A DNA stretch of 64,000 nucleotides, taken from positions 186,001 to 250,000 of the forward strand of contig CAVSWC010000003.1 in assembly GCA_963731585.1 (NCBI GenBank), in the 5' to 3' direction. Both the position numbers and the translations under genes were made by a program. Below are positions 18,388-29,451 of the stretch, one piece after another (positions within the stretch are counted from its first letter, which is position 1; every line of letters begins with the position of its first letter). This DNA is from CANKHA01 sp963731585. Its GTDB lineage: Bacteria > Pseudomonadota > Alphaproteobacteria > Rhizobiales > Xanthobacteraceae. Under the pieces are notes generated by a model. The model did no database searches. It was not told where the DNA came from and was given only the letters and a program-made list of their open reading frames with translations.

Positions 18388-18912
18388 TCACCTGCCCTCC
18401 AGCCTTCGGCTGTCCTCAGGACGAGGCGGGGTATGTGGCGCCGTCTTCCAGGTACCGCTCAATCCAGCCGCTTCATCATCGCTCGCCGCCGTTGCGGGAC
18501 AGGCGAACGACGCCGCCTCACGCGCTATTTTCGGGGCTTCCGAACGCTCGCAGGCGCGGTAGCCGAGCCCGGCGAAGAAAGCCACGGCCTTTTCGGTGAC
18601 CAGCCAGACTGCGCGGCAGCCGCGGATGCGCGCTTCCGTCTCCAGCGACGCCACGATGGCGTTGCCGATGCCGCGGTTGCGCACCGGCGGCAAAGTCACC
18701 ACCGAGCGCAGCAGCGCCTGATCGCCGAAGATCTCCAGGCCGCCGAAGCCGACCGGGACGTCGTCATTCTCAAAGCGCCAGAACAGCGGTGCCGTCGGCT
18801 TGGATGTCGTCGGCGGGCAGACCGGCCTTGTTCGAGCGCGGCGGCAAGGCCATCGCGCTCCCAGACCGCGAGCGGAAGCGGAACGGGGATCGGCCGGCGC
18901 CGGCTCGGTCAC
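18388..18912 (-). CDS. arsN2: GNAT acetyltransferase, ArsN2-like (frameshifted)
   Basis: The GTG start at 18912 overlaps the arsC stop as GTGA, so the two are coupled. The N-terminal block DGLAAALEQ/AGLPADDIQADG is seen across two indels (about 18805-18870). The GNAT core is intact: VGFGGLEIFGDQALLRSVV, then the acetyl-CoA loop VRNRGIGNAIV, AVWLVTEKAVAFFAGLGY. The order VGFGGLEIFG...LLRSVV is typical of the arsenic-resistance-associated ArsN2 group, and the neighbour arsC supports that. The enzymatic substrate of ArsN2 is not established with certainty. The last 20 or so residues run into palindromic sequence near 18390-18430. Confidence 0.8.
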   Translation of the reverse strand: MTEPAPADPRSASARGLGARWPCRRARTRPVCPPTTSKPTAPLFWRFENDDVPVGFGGLEIFGDQALLRSVVTLPPVRNRGIGNAIVASLETEARIRGCRAVWLVTEKAVAFFAGLGYRACERSEAPKIAREAASFACPATAASDDEAAGLSGTWKTAPHTPPRPEDSRRLEGR

Positions 18913-19257
18913 AAGATTTCCTGCAGCCGTTCCACCGGCCGGCACAGCCGCGTGCCCTTTCTGGTGTGGACCACCGGCCGCTCGATCAGCAGCGGATGCT
19001 CCGCCATCGCGGCGACAAGTGCGGCGTCGCTGAGCTTGGGATCGTCGAGGCCGAGCTCGTCATAGGGCGTGTTCTTCCTGCGCAGGAGGTCGCGCGGCTT
19101 CATGCCCATGGCTTTCAGCGCCGCCTTGATCTCGGCCGCGCTTGGCGGATCCTTCTGATAATCCCGGACGGTCGGCTCGACGCCTTTGGCGCGGATCATC
19201 TCCAGCACCTTGCGCGAGGTGGAGCATTTCGGGTTGTGCCAGATCGACGGTGCTCAT
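18909..19257 (-). CDS. arsC: Glutaredoxin-type arsenate reductase (frameshifted)
   Basis: ArsC reduces arsenate to arsenite with glutathione/glutaredoxin. The start at 19257 reads MSTV, then after a one-base insertion near 19245 the catalytic motif HNPKCSTSRKVLEMI. It continues GVEPTVRDYQKDPPS, RDLLRRKNTPYDELGL, MAEHPLLIERPVV and ends RPVERLQEIL. The Arg in ERPVV fits the arsenate-binding set. About 115 residues, normal for this family. No arsenite efflux pump or ArsR is present in the window, so detoxification needs a partner encoded elsewhere. Confidence 0.92.
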
Positions 19258-19266
19258 CGTGCTCGC

Positions 19267-19775
19267 CTACGCCGCGCGGCGCGCAGCGGACGTAGACGCC
19301 GTTGCCGTAACGGCCGGCGATTTCCGGATCCATCCAGCGCGTGATCAGAACACGCCCGTCGAAAGACACGACCTCGCGGTCCTGCGCGCCCGCCGGGCGG
19401 GCCTTCCGGCCCGATGTAGTTCTTGCCACTGGGCGACCCTTAAGCCGCAACTCCTGCGGCTCCTTCTGGTCGGCAAGGTGCATGATCACGCCGCCGGAGG
19501 GCCCGGCGCCGATGACGTAAGGCTGCTTGCACTGATTGCGGGCGGCCGCCTCGGTGCGCGCGCGGTCGTCCGGCGCGGTGATAGGCGGTATGGCCCCAGC
19601 GGCCGATCAGCTCCTGCGGCGGGAAGCTCGGCGGCAAGTGTCGGCTCCACTCGCCGGCGCGGCCGGCTCGAGAGGCGGTGGTGAGGCTGGCGGCGCGTCG
19701 CGCAGCCGGCGAGCAGCGGCGACGAGCACGGCCCAGGGACGCGGCCGTCAACGGGCGCGGATAAACGCGACGCAT
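19267..19775 (-). CDS. Conserved hypothetical protein, probably exported (frameshifted)
   Basis: Begins MRRVYPRPLTAASLGRARRR, a basic start that may be a signal peptide. Readable blocks, in different frames, are LIGRWGHTAYHR, RTEAAARNQCKQPYVIGAGPSGGV, IMHLADQKEPQELRLKG, DREVVSFDGRVLITRWMDPEIAGRYGNGVYVRCAP. Indels lie near 19640, 19590, 19555, 19430 and 19400. Similar secreted proteins with an LIGRWG...QCKQPY pattern occur in Bradyrhizobium relatives, without a defined function. It precedes arsC on the same strand by 9 bp; whether it belongs functionally to arsenic resistance is doubtful. Confidence 0.65.
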
Positions 19776-19901
19776 CAAAATCTCCCGGGCAATGAAGCCC
19801 GAGTTAGCGGGGCCACGGGCGCGCAGCGCAAGTGTCCGTGACGGCCGGGCCCGCCGTCTCTGCACGGCTTCGGACAGGCAGGCACGGCGAATGGCCTAAA
19901 C

Positions 19902-19929
19902 TTGACAGTCCAGCACCCAAGCCCTATCT
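19902..19929 (+). promoter_or_regulatory. Predicted groESL promoter
   Basis: TTGACA at 19902-19907, a 16-bp spacer and CTATCT at 19924-19929. It lies directly upstream of the CIRCE element, as is usual for groESL. Confidence 0.7.
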
Positions 19930-19939
19930 CCGGGCCATC

Positions 19940-19965
19940 TTAGCACTCTCCCTCGAGACTGCTAA
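19940..19965 (+). promoter_or_regulatory. CIRCE element (HrcA operator) of groESL
   Basis: TTAGCACTC, an 8-bp spacer, then GACTGCTAA. The consensus is TTAGCACTC-N9-GAGTGCTAA, so the left arm is perfect and the right arm has one mismatch with a spacer one base short, possibly a sequencing deletion. It sits just after the predicted -10, which fits HrcA repression relieved by heat. Confidence 0.85.
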
Positions 19966-20026
19966 GGCCCTATCCGATCGACGCATTCGGTCACTAACCC
20001 GCGCGCATCGCGCCGACGAGGAAGCC

Positions 20027-20324
20027 ATGGCCAAGACCAAGTTTCGTCCCCTGCACGACCGCGTGGTCGTGCGCCGCATCGACGCCGAAGAGAAGACCAA
20101 GGGCGGCATCATCATCCCGGACACCGCCAAGGAAAAGCCGCAGGAGGGCGAGATCATCGCCGTCGGCCCGGGCGGCCGCGACGAGAGCCGGCAAGCTGAT
20201 CCCGATCGACGTCAAGGCCGGCGACAAGGTGCTGTTCGGCAAGTGGTCGGGCACCGAGGTCAAGCTCGACGGCGAGGAACTCCTGATCATGAAGGAGTCC
20301 GACATCATGGGCGTGATCGCCTGA
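20027..20324 (+). CDS. groES: Co-chaperonin GroES (frameshifted)
   Basis: The 10-kDa lid of the GroEL chamber. It starts MAKTKFRPLHDRVVVRRID, with the mobile loop EEKTKGGIIIPDTAKEKPQ and AVGPGGRDE; one inserted base near 20188 moves the frame, then GKLIPIDVKAGDKVLFGKW, GEELLIMKESDIMGVIA and TGA at 20322-20324. About 98 residues, the normal length. It is transcribed with groEL from the promoter/CIRCE region upstream, 98 bp before the groEL ATG. Confidence 0.96.
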
Positions 20325-20422
20325 GATACCCCTCGTCTGGCCGAGGCCCGTCTCGAAGGACGCGCCGTCCTCGAGAGCTGCATCGAGCGCCTCAGGTAGG
20401 ACAGATTCAACGGAGTAATCAA

Positions 20423-22081
<1,659 letters not shown>

Positions 22082-22083
22082 GC

Positions 22084-22138
22084 CTCGTCCCGGACGCAGC
22101 GCTAGCGTGAAACGCTGCACTGCTGATCCGGGATCGCT
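22084..22138. repeat. Dispersed repeat, family D
   Basis: CGTCCCGGACGCAGCGCTAGCG...GAAACGCTGCACTGCTGATCCGGGATCG, related to 9205-9325 and 41218-41331. It lies between the groEL stop and its terminator. Confidence 0.55.
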
Positions 22139-23161
22139 GTGAAAAGAAAAGGGCGCGGTGCAAGCCGCGCCCTTTTTTGTTCGCTCTGTTCGTCACCCCG
22201 GGCTTTACCGCACATCGGGTTTGACCGATGTGCGCGCCATGGTGCGGAACTCAGGCAGGCCTGAGTTCCGATGGGTCCATCTTTCGCGAAAGAAGATGGA
22301 TTGCCGGATCGAGTCCGGCAATGACGAAGACTGAAGCTGTACCGCTTCTTCACAGCGCGCTCGTCATACATCTTGTCGCGCTTCATGGCGTCCTTGCTCG
22401 GGATCAGTCCGGTCCAGTCAGCAGGCAGCGCGCCGTCCTTGATGGCCTTGCGCACGTAATAGTTCCACAGCTTCTGCATGTGCCAATCGCGCATCTCCAT
22501 CAGCCTCGATCTGCTCGATCTCCGCTTCGTTGAGCGGCACCGGCTTGGCGCCGGACTGCATCACCTGCATCTGCGCCAGCGCATTCTCCTTGAAATGCAC
22601 CGCATCGACGAACAGGTGACGGATGCTTTCCGCGGTCAGCACCAGACCATGGGCGCGCATCAGCGCGGCATGATGCGGGCCGAGCGTCTTGGCGAGATCG
22701 ATGCCCTGCTCCAACAGCTTGATGTGGCTCGGATCAGGATGGGTCGGGATGCCGCTCTTCCAGCGCGAGGCGCGCGCGCGCATCGGCAGCAGGCTGACGC
22801 CTTCCATCATGGTGAAGGCGATGGCGAGGTCCATGTGGCAGTGCAGGACCGCATTCACGTCCGGCCGGGCTTTCGAAGATCTCGGAATGGATCACCGTCT
22901 CGCTCGGCGGCTGGCCCGTCGCCCTCGATGCACGTTGCAGTCGAAGTCGCAGACCAGGATGTTGGCCGGACCGACTTCTTGCCGCGAGGTGGAGCCGACC
23001 TGGATCACGAGAGCATCGCGCCCGGGAATCCGGATCGAAACGTGACCGCTGTAGTCGAGGATGCCCTCGGCTTCCAGCAGCCGAGTGGTGGCCGCGGCTT
23101 CCAGGGCGAATTGCTCGTTCGGCGGTGGGGTCTTTTTCGTAGCAATATCAGTCACGCTCAT
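22102..23161 (-). CDS. Class II aldolase/adducin-family protein (frameshifted)
   Basis: The start at 23161 (MSVTDIATKKTPPPNEQFAL) has GGAGG seven bases upstream. The family fold is seen as AAATTRLLEAEGILDYSGHV, IRIPGRDALVI, the metal-binding NAVLHCHMDLAIAF and GPHHAALMRAHGLVL with the zinc His residues, then AEAVELLRAQ and MEMRDWHMQKLWNYYVRKAI. Indels lie near 22895-22920, 22860 and 22500. Members are fuculose/ribulose-phosphate aldolases, dehydratases or decarboxylases; substrate is not readable. It is the last gene of the first TRAP operon and so probably acts on the imported compound. After YDERAVKKRYS the frame runs through palindromic sequence to 22102, so the true C-terminus is uncertain. 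Confidence 0.82.
22151..22178 (+). terminator. Rho-independent terminator of groESL
   Basis: Stem GGGCGCGG-TGCAAG-CCGCGCCC followed by six T residues, preceded by an A-rich run (GAAAAGAAAA), so it may work in both directions. Confidence 0.9.
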
Positions 23162-23229
23162 GGGGCCTCCGGCGCTGGGGCTGGGATATACCCCTTACAT
23201 CCCATGAATGCAGCGAAATGAGAAGCGGC

Positions 23230-24558
<1,329 letters not shown>

Positions 24559-24559
<1 letters not shown>

Positions 24560-25067
24560 CACGCGCTCCGGTAGGCGAGGTAGCTTTTGATCGCCTCGGA
24601 CAGCGATTGCAGCGAAGAACAGCGCGAAGCCGATCGGGATCAGCGATTTGACGATGTAGCGATAGTCGATGCCGCCGGGATTGGCGGAGCCTTCACCGAT
24701 GCTCCAGGACTGCCACACGTAGTGCATCGACAGCAAGATCACGATCAGCGCGAAGCAGCATCGCCAGGACAGCCGAGATGCACGTTGACCAGCTGCTTGT
24801 TGCGCGGGCTGAAGGACTGGAACAGCACGTCGACCCGGACATGCTCGCCGTGCAGCAGGGCGTAGGACATGCCGAACAGGCAGATCGGCACCATGATGTG
24901 CCACTCCAGCTCCTGCGCCCAGATGAAGCCGATGCGAGAAGCCGTAGCGCAGCAGCACGTTGGCGCCCATGACGAGCGCCAGCCCGAGCGCGAGCCAGGA
25001 CGTGGCGCGGCCGACGAGATCGGTGAAACGGTCGATCCCGTCGGCCAGTCTCTTCGCAGCGATCACG
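24559..25067 (-). CDS. dctQ: TRAP transporter small permease, DctQ (frameshifted)
   Basis: A 4-TM membrane partner of DctM. The GTG start at 25067 gives VIAAKRLADGIDRFTDLVGR, then the first membrane segment TSWLALGLALVMGANVLLRYG. After indels near 24938 and 24765 it continues FALIVILLSMHYVWQSWSIG, EGSANPGGIDYRYIVKSLIP and GFALFFAAI, ending SYLAYRSA. GEGSANPGG...IKSLIPIGFALF is typical of DctQ. The gene begins three bases after the DctP stop and ends within the DctM start. Confidence 0.88.
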
Positions 25068-25069
25068 CT

Positions 25070-26156
25070 TAGGCCTTGCGGATCTTGTTGTGGTAGACGG
25101 TCTCGCTCAGGTCGGCCCAGGCGTCGTACTTGGCCTTGTAGGCCATGTAGGAGTCGTGGACCTTCTTGGTGACCGGATCCCTCGCGACCGCCTCGTCCAG
25201 GATTTTGGTGGTCGCCGCGCGCAAGCGCCTTCACCACGTCGTCCGGCAACGGGCGCGGCGATGATGCCCTGGTTCTTCACCAGGTCTTCCATCGCCTCGG
25301 CGTTGTTCTTCTGGCACCAGGCCTCGCTGATCACGTTGCAGGCGGCGCAGGCGTTCTCGACGATCGCCTTGAGGTCGGCCGGCAGGCTTTCCCATTTCGC
25401 CTTGTTGATGATGAGCTCGCTCGCGGTCGCCATCTCGTGCCAGCCGGTCGTGTAGTAATACTTGGCGACCTTGTGCAGGCCGAGCTGGCGGTCGAGGAAC
25501 GGGCCGACGAATTCGGCGGCGTCGATCACGCCGCGCTCGAGGTTGGGGAAGATTTCGCCGGGCGCGATCAGGCGGGAATCGACGCCGAGCTCCTTGTAGA
25601 CGCGCCCGGCCAGGCCCGGGATGCGCATCTTGATGCCCTTGAGGTCGTCGACGGTCTTGATCTCCTTGCGGAACCAGCCGGTCATCTGCACGCCGGTGTT
25701 GCCGCACAGGATCGGCACGAGATTGAAGCGGTCGTAGACCTCGCGCCACAGCTGGGCGCCGCCGCCGTCGTAGTACCAGCCGTTGAAGCCCTGGAAGTTC
25801 AGGCCGAACGGCACGGCGGTGAAGTATTGCGCGGCGAAGCTCTTGCCGGTCCAGAAATAGGAGTTGGCGTAGTTCATCTCGACCGTGCCGGACGACACGG
25901 CGTCGAAGCCTTCCGCCGCCGGGATCAGTTCGCCCGCGCCATAGAACTGGATCTTGATGCGGCCGCCGGACATGTCCTCGATGCGCTTGATCAGATCCTT
26001 GGCGCTGCCCGGCCCGGTCGAATAGAAGGCGGCGTTCGGGCCGTAGAAGCTCGTCATCTTCCAGTTGAAGGTGGTCTGCGCGCGGACGATCGCGGGCGCA
26101 GCTACTGTGCCGGCGGCGCCCGCCAGAGCCAATTTGGTGAAATCGCGACGACGCAT
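25070..26156 (-). CDS. dctP: TRAP transporter substrate-binding protein, DctP (frameshifted)
   Basis: A periplasmic receptor with a Tat-type leader (MRRRDFTKLALAGAAGTVAA, cut after RAQ). The mature part has TFNWKMTSFYGPNAAFYSTG, DMSGGRIKIQFYGAGELIPA, YYDGGGAQLWREVYDRF, KGIKMRIPGLAGRVYKELG (the Arg binds the ligand carboxylate in this family) and FPNLERGVIDAAEFVGPF. Indels near 25250 and 25225 precede the C-terminus, which ends VYHNKIRKA. It belongs to the mannitol/chloroaromatic-type branch of DctP, whose ligands are mostly 2-oxo or aromatic acids; the ligand here is not known. GGGAGAG upstream supports the ATG at 26156. Confidence 0.92.
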
Positions 26157-26537
26157 GGCAACTCTCCCTTGTGTTTGAGCCGCCCATCTACAAGCAAGTG
26201 ATGGGCCAGTTCCGGCCCGTAGTTTTGATAATATCGTCCAGCCGATCATGCCGCCATGCAAGCGAGATCGGACCCGGTATGGCCGGCGGCGCCTCAGACT
26301 TTCGGCGAAGAGCGCTGTGAAAGCCAAGACTTCGGGCCGATCAGCGACGACGGCGTCGCCTTCACCGCGTTCCGATTACACGCTCTGCGATCCCCAGCAA
26401 GGCGCTGGAAGGACAGCACTTGCCCGCCCATTGATCCAGATTGGTTTCCAAACATTTTTTGCCTGGGCGCAAGGGGATACCCTTACCCCTGGCGATATGC
26501 GGATGTAGGCTTAGCCCTTCGGACCGAGGGAGAAACG
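26157..26537. other. Divergent promoter region between TRAP operon and cytochrome/propeller gene
   Basis: 381 bp without a supportable gene. It should contain the promoters of dctP (minus) and of the gene at 26538 (plus). No clear operator palindrome, repeat or RNA gene was recognised. Confidence 0.5.
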
Positions 26538-28179
26538 ATGATGGTCAAAACAAAAAAGCCGGTATTTGCCGCCCTGGCGGCGGTTGCTCTACTCGCGCTC
26601 GGCTACGCGCCGGCCCACAGCACAGGTGTTTACAAGGGGGTGCTGGAAGGCGTGGTCAAGGACGCTTCCGGCAAGCCAGTCGCCGGCGCTTTTGTGAAAT
26701 TAAGGAACAGCGAGAAGCGGCTCGGCTTTATGGTGATCAGCCAGGACGGCGGCGCTTTCAGCGCCAAGCAGTTGCCGGCTGGCAATTATGAAGTGCAGGG
26801 CATCGGCGGAGATTTCCAGAGCAAGTGGTCGGCGCCGGCCGTTGTGCCGGAGAATGGGTCGGCAAAGGTCGATCTGGCTCTTACCGATACGCGCGCGCCC
26901 GATCTGGCGCCGGCTTGGCCGCGACGTTTGCCGCCCGAGATCGCGGAAACCATGACGCTCCCCGAGGGCCCCGGCAAAGAACTGGCCGAAACCCGCTGCA
27001 ATTCCTGCCACAGCCAGGGCAACTGGGCCGGGCGCGGCGCCGATCGCAAATATTGGCACGAACAGGTCGTCGAGATGCGCGGCTTCATGAAGGAAGCCGG
27101 CATGCCCGATTTCACCGAACACGAGTCCGAGGTCCTGATCGAGTATTTCGCAAAGAATTGGGCGACAAAGCCGCCGCCTGATGCGAACAGCCGTCTGCCC
27201 CGCACGCTCATGCAGGGTGACGCGCGCAAATATCGCGTCGTGCAATATGAGCTGCCCAATCCGAAGGTGGAGCCGCATGACGTTGCCGTCGATCCCAACG
27301 GCATCGCCTGGGCCAACCAGCGTTTGGGCGGCGTCATCAGCCGCTTCGACGGCAACACGCTGGCCTATCGTGAAATCGCTCCGCCCATGATCACGGCGCC
27401 GAAAGCTCGTCCGGGCAACCTGCAGATCAGCAAGGACGGCATCATGTGGCTGCCGGATCCGAACGAGAAGCGTTGGCTGAGCTACGACATCAAGAACGAC
27501 AAATGGACCACCGTGCCATTCCCCGCGACCATGCTCGGCCGCGCCAACGGCAACAGCATGGCGCTGTCGCATGACGGCAGCGTCTGGGGCGCCGGGCCCG
27601 GAGCGATGCGAAGGTACGATCCCGCCGACGGAAAAGTGGGAGCAGTTCGTCACCCCGACCTGGAACCAGACCAAGAAAAATCCCGGCGGCTACGGGATTT
27701 CCGTCGCGGGTGACGGGCGCGGCTGGATGGCGCTCCAGCGTACCAATGTCATGGCGCGCGCCGACGCCAAGACCGGAGAGACGGACGAGTTCAAGATCCC
27801 GGTAGAAGGTACGGCTTTCCCGCGACGCATGGCGACCGACAACGCCGGCGATGTCTGGGTTGCTTTGTGGCAGGCCGGCAAGCTGATGAAGATCGATCAG
27901 CGTACGTCGGAGATGACGGTCTACGACCCACCGACGCCGCTGAACGGCGCCTATGCCATCACCATGGACCGAAAGAACGGCCACATCTGGTTCACGGAGC
28001 ACCGGGTAGACAAAATCGCGCGGTTCAATCCCAAAACCAACGAGTGGCTGGAACTGCCGCTGCCGCAGGCCGAAACGGACGTACGGCGGATCGAAATCGA
28101 TCCGACCAATCCCAATCGGGTTTACTGGAGCGGCGTGGCGTACAATGCCAGGATCGGTTACGTCGAGCTGCTCAATTAG
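26538..28179 (+). CDS. Secreted protein: CarboxypepD_reg-like domain + c-type haem + Vgb-like beta-propeller (one frameshift)
   Basis: Start ATG 26538 with GAGGGAG upstream. Signal peptide about residues 1-29 (AALAAVALLALGYAPAHS). Residues about 33-115 form a carboxypeptidase-regulatory-like Ig domain (LEGVVKDASGKPVAGAFVKL, QLPAGNYEVQG). Residues about 150-210 hold one haem site CNSCHS. From about 225 on there are virginiamycin-B-lyase-type propeller blades (PHDVAVDPNGIAWANQRLGG, WLPDPNEKRWLSYD, DNAGDVWVALWQAGKLMKID, GHIWFTEHRVDKIARFNP). One indel near 27632 shifts the frame between GKVG and WEQFVTPTW. About 546 residues, periplasmic. A redox or sensor role is inferred from the haem; no enzyme activity can be assigned. 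Confidence 0.85.
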
Positions 28180-28322
28180 TCGGCGGCAAACGATCTGAGC
28201 CTGACGACCCCGGCGGGACGCGGCTTTGTGCCGCGTTCCGCTTCGGCACCTGAGCGGGGAATACAGGCCGTTCCAGCATGTTAATCTGAACGCGATAACA
28301 GCTTTTTCCGGAGGTAGTGCTT

Positions 28323-29198
28323 ATGGACCAACGTATCATCGATCTTTACGACAGCTTCACCCACGGCAGCATTAATCGCCGCGAGTTCCTCGACCGCACG
28401 GCCAGAATTGCGGGATCGGCGGCCGCCGCCGCGGCGCTGCTTCCTTTATTGCAGAACGACTATGCCAAGGCGCGAGACCGTAGCGGCGAATGATCCGCGG
28501 CTGGTGTCGGAAACGGCTAGTTACGATTCCCCGCAAGGCAAGATCTCTGGTTACCTCGTGCGCCCGAAGGAAAAGGGCAAACGCCCTGCGGTGCTGGTGA
28601 TCCACGAAAACCGCGGCCTCAATCCTCACATCAAGGACGTCGCCCGGCGGCTCGCCACCGAAGGCTTCCTGGCTTATGCGGTCGATTTGCTCTCCGCCGC
28701 ACGGCGGCACCCCGGATGATGAGGACAAGGGCCGTGATATTATTCGGGAAGATCAATCGCGCCGATCCGAGCGCTAACGTCGCTGCCGTCTCCTTTCTGA
28801 AGACGCACCCGGAATTGAGCGGGAAAGTGGGTGCGGTCGGTTTTTGCGCCGGCGGCGAGATGGTCAACCAGCTGGCCGCTGCCAGTTCCGAAATCGACGC
28901 GGTCGTGGCCTACTACGGCCGCGCGACGCCAACCGACAAGGTGCCCAACATCAAAGCACCCTTGCTGTTGCATTATGCCGAGAATGATCAGGGCGTGAAC
29001 AGCACTATGGCGGCCTTCAAAGAAGCGCTGGAGAAGAACAACAAGAAATTCACGATGCATACCTATCCGGGCACGCAGCACGCGTTCAATAACGACACGG
29101 GGGGCGCACGGTATAACAAGGAACAGGCGGACATCGCCTGGGGCCGCACCATCGCCTTCTTCAAGGAAAACCTGGGCGCGCCGCCGAAGGCAAGCTAA
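28323..29198 (+). CDS. Dienelactone hydrolase-family protein, Tat-exported (frameshifted)
   Basis: The start at 28323 (MDQRIIDLYDSFTHGSINRR) follows CCGGAGGTAG. The N-terminus has a Tat-like motif NRREFLDR and an Ala-rich hydrophobic stretch ending near DYAKA. The alpha/beta-hydrolase core shows SYDSPQGKISGYLVRP, PAVLVIHENRGLNPHIKDV, the nucleophile elbow GFCAGGEM with catalytic Cys, the Asp in HYAENDQGVN and the His in GTQHAFNN: the full Cys-Asp-His triad of the family. Indels lie near 28470 and 28705. About 290 residues. It is 143 bp downstream of the cytochrome/propeller gene on the same strand. The substrate is unknown; few family members act on dienelactone itself. Confidence 0.87.
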
Positions 29199-29220
29199 AC
29201 CCGGTTGTCACAAATATGAA

Positions 29221-29250
29221 AGCCGCCCGGATTTCCGGGCGGCTTTTTTC
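29221..29250 (+). terminator. Rho-independent terminator after DLH-family gene
   Basis: Stem GCCGCCCGG-ATTT-CCGGGCGGC followed by TTTTTTC, with a short A-run before it. Confidence 0.93.
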
Positions 29251-29274
29251 ATTCGGCGTTCCAGCGCGCCGGTA

Positions 29275-29451
29275 TCAGCGCGCGCCTTCCTCGCCGTAAA
29301 GGACTGTGCGGACGAAATCATAGATAAGAAGAGCACCGCAGATCACGAAGATGATGATGAGCGGCAGCGCCTTGACCCACCACACCATGATGCCGACAAA
29401 GGCCAGCAACATTGAAATGCCGATAATGCCGGTTATCAGGGTCGTTATCAC
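29275..29451 (-). CDS. 58-residue two-helix membrane protein
   Basis: GTG at 29451 overlaps the amidase stop as GTGA. The protein reads VITTLITGIIGISMLLAFVG, then MVWWVKALPLIIIFVICG, LLIYDFVRTVLYGEEGAR and TGA at 29275. It has two predicted membrane segments (about residues 4-23 and 27-45) and a short charged tail. The coupling to the amidase and the position at the end of the TRAP operon argue that it is a real gene. The function is unknown; a scaffold or assembly role for the transporter or amidase is conceivable but unsupported. Confidence 0.72.
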   Translation of the reverse strand: MITTLITGIIGISMLLAFVGIMVWWVKALPLIIIFVICGALLIYDFVRTVLYGEEGAR

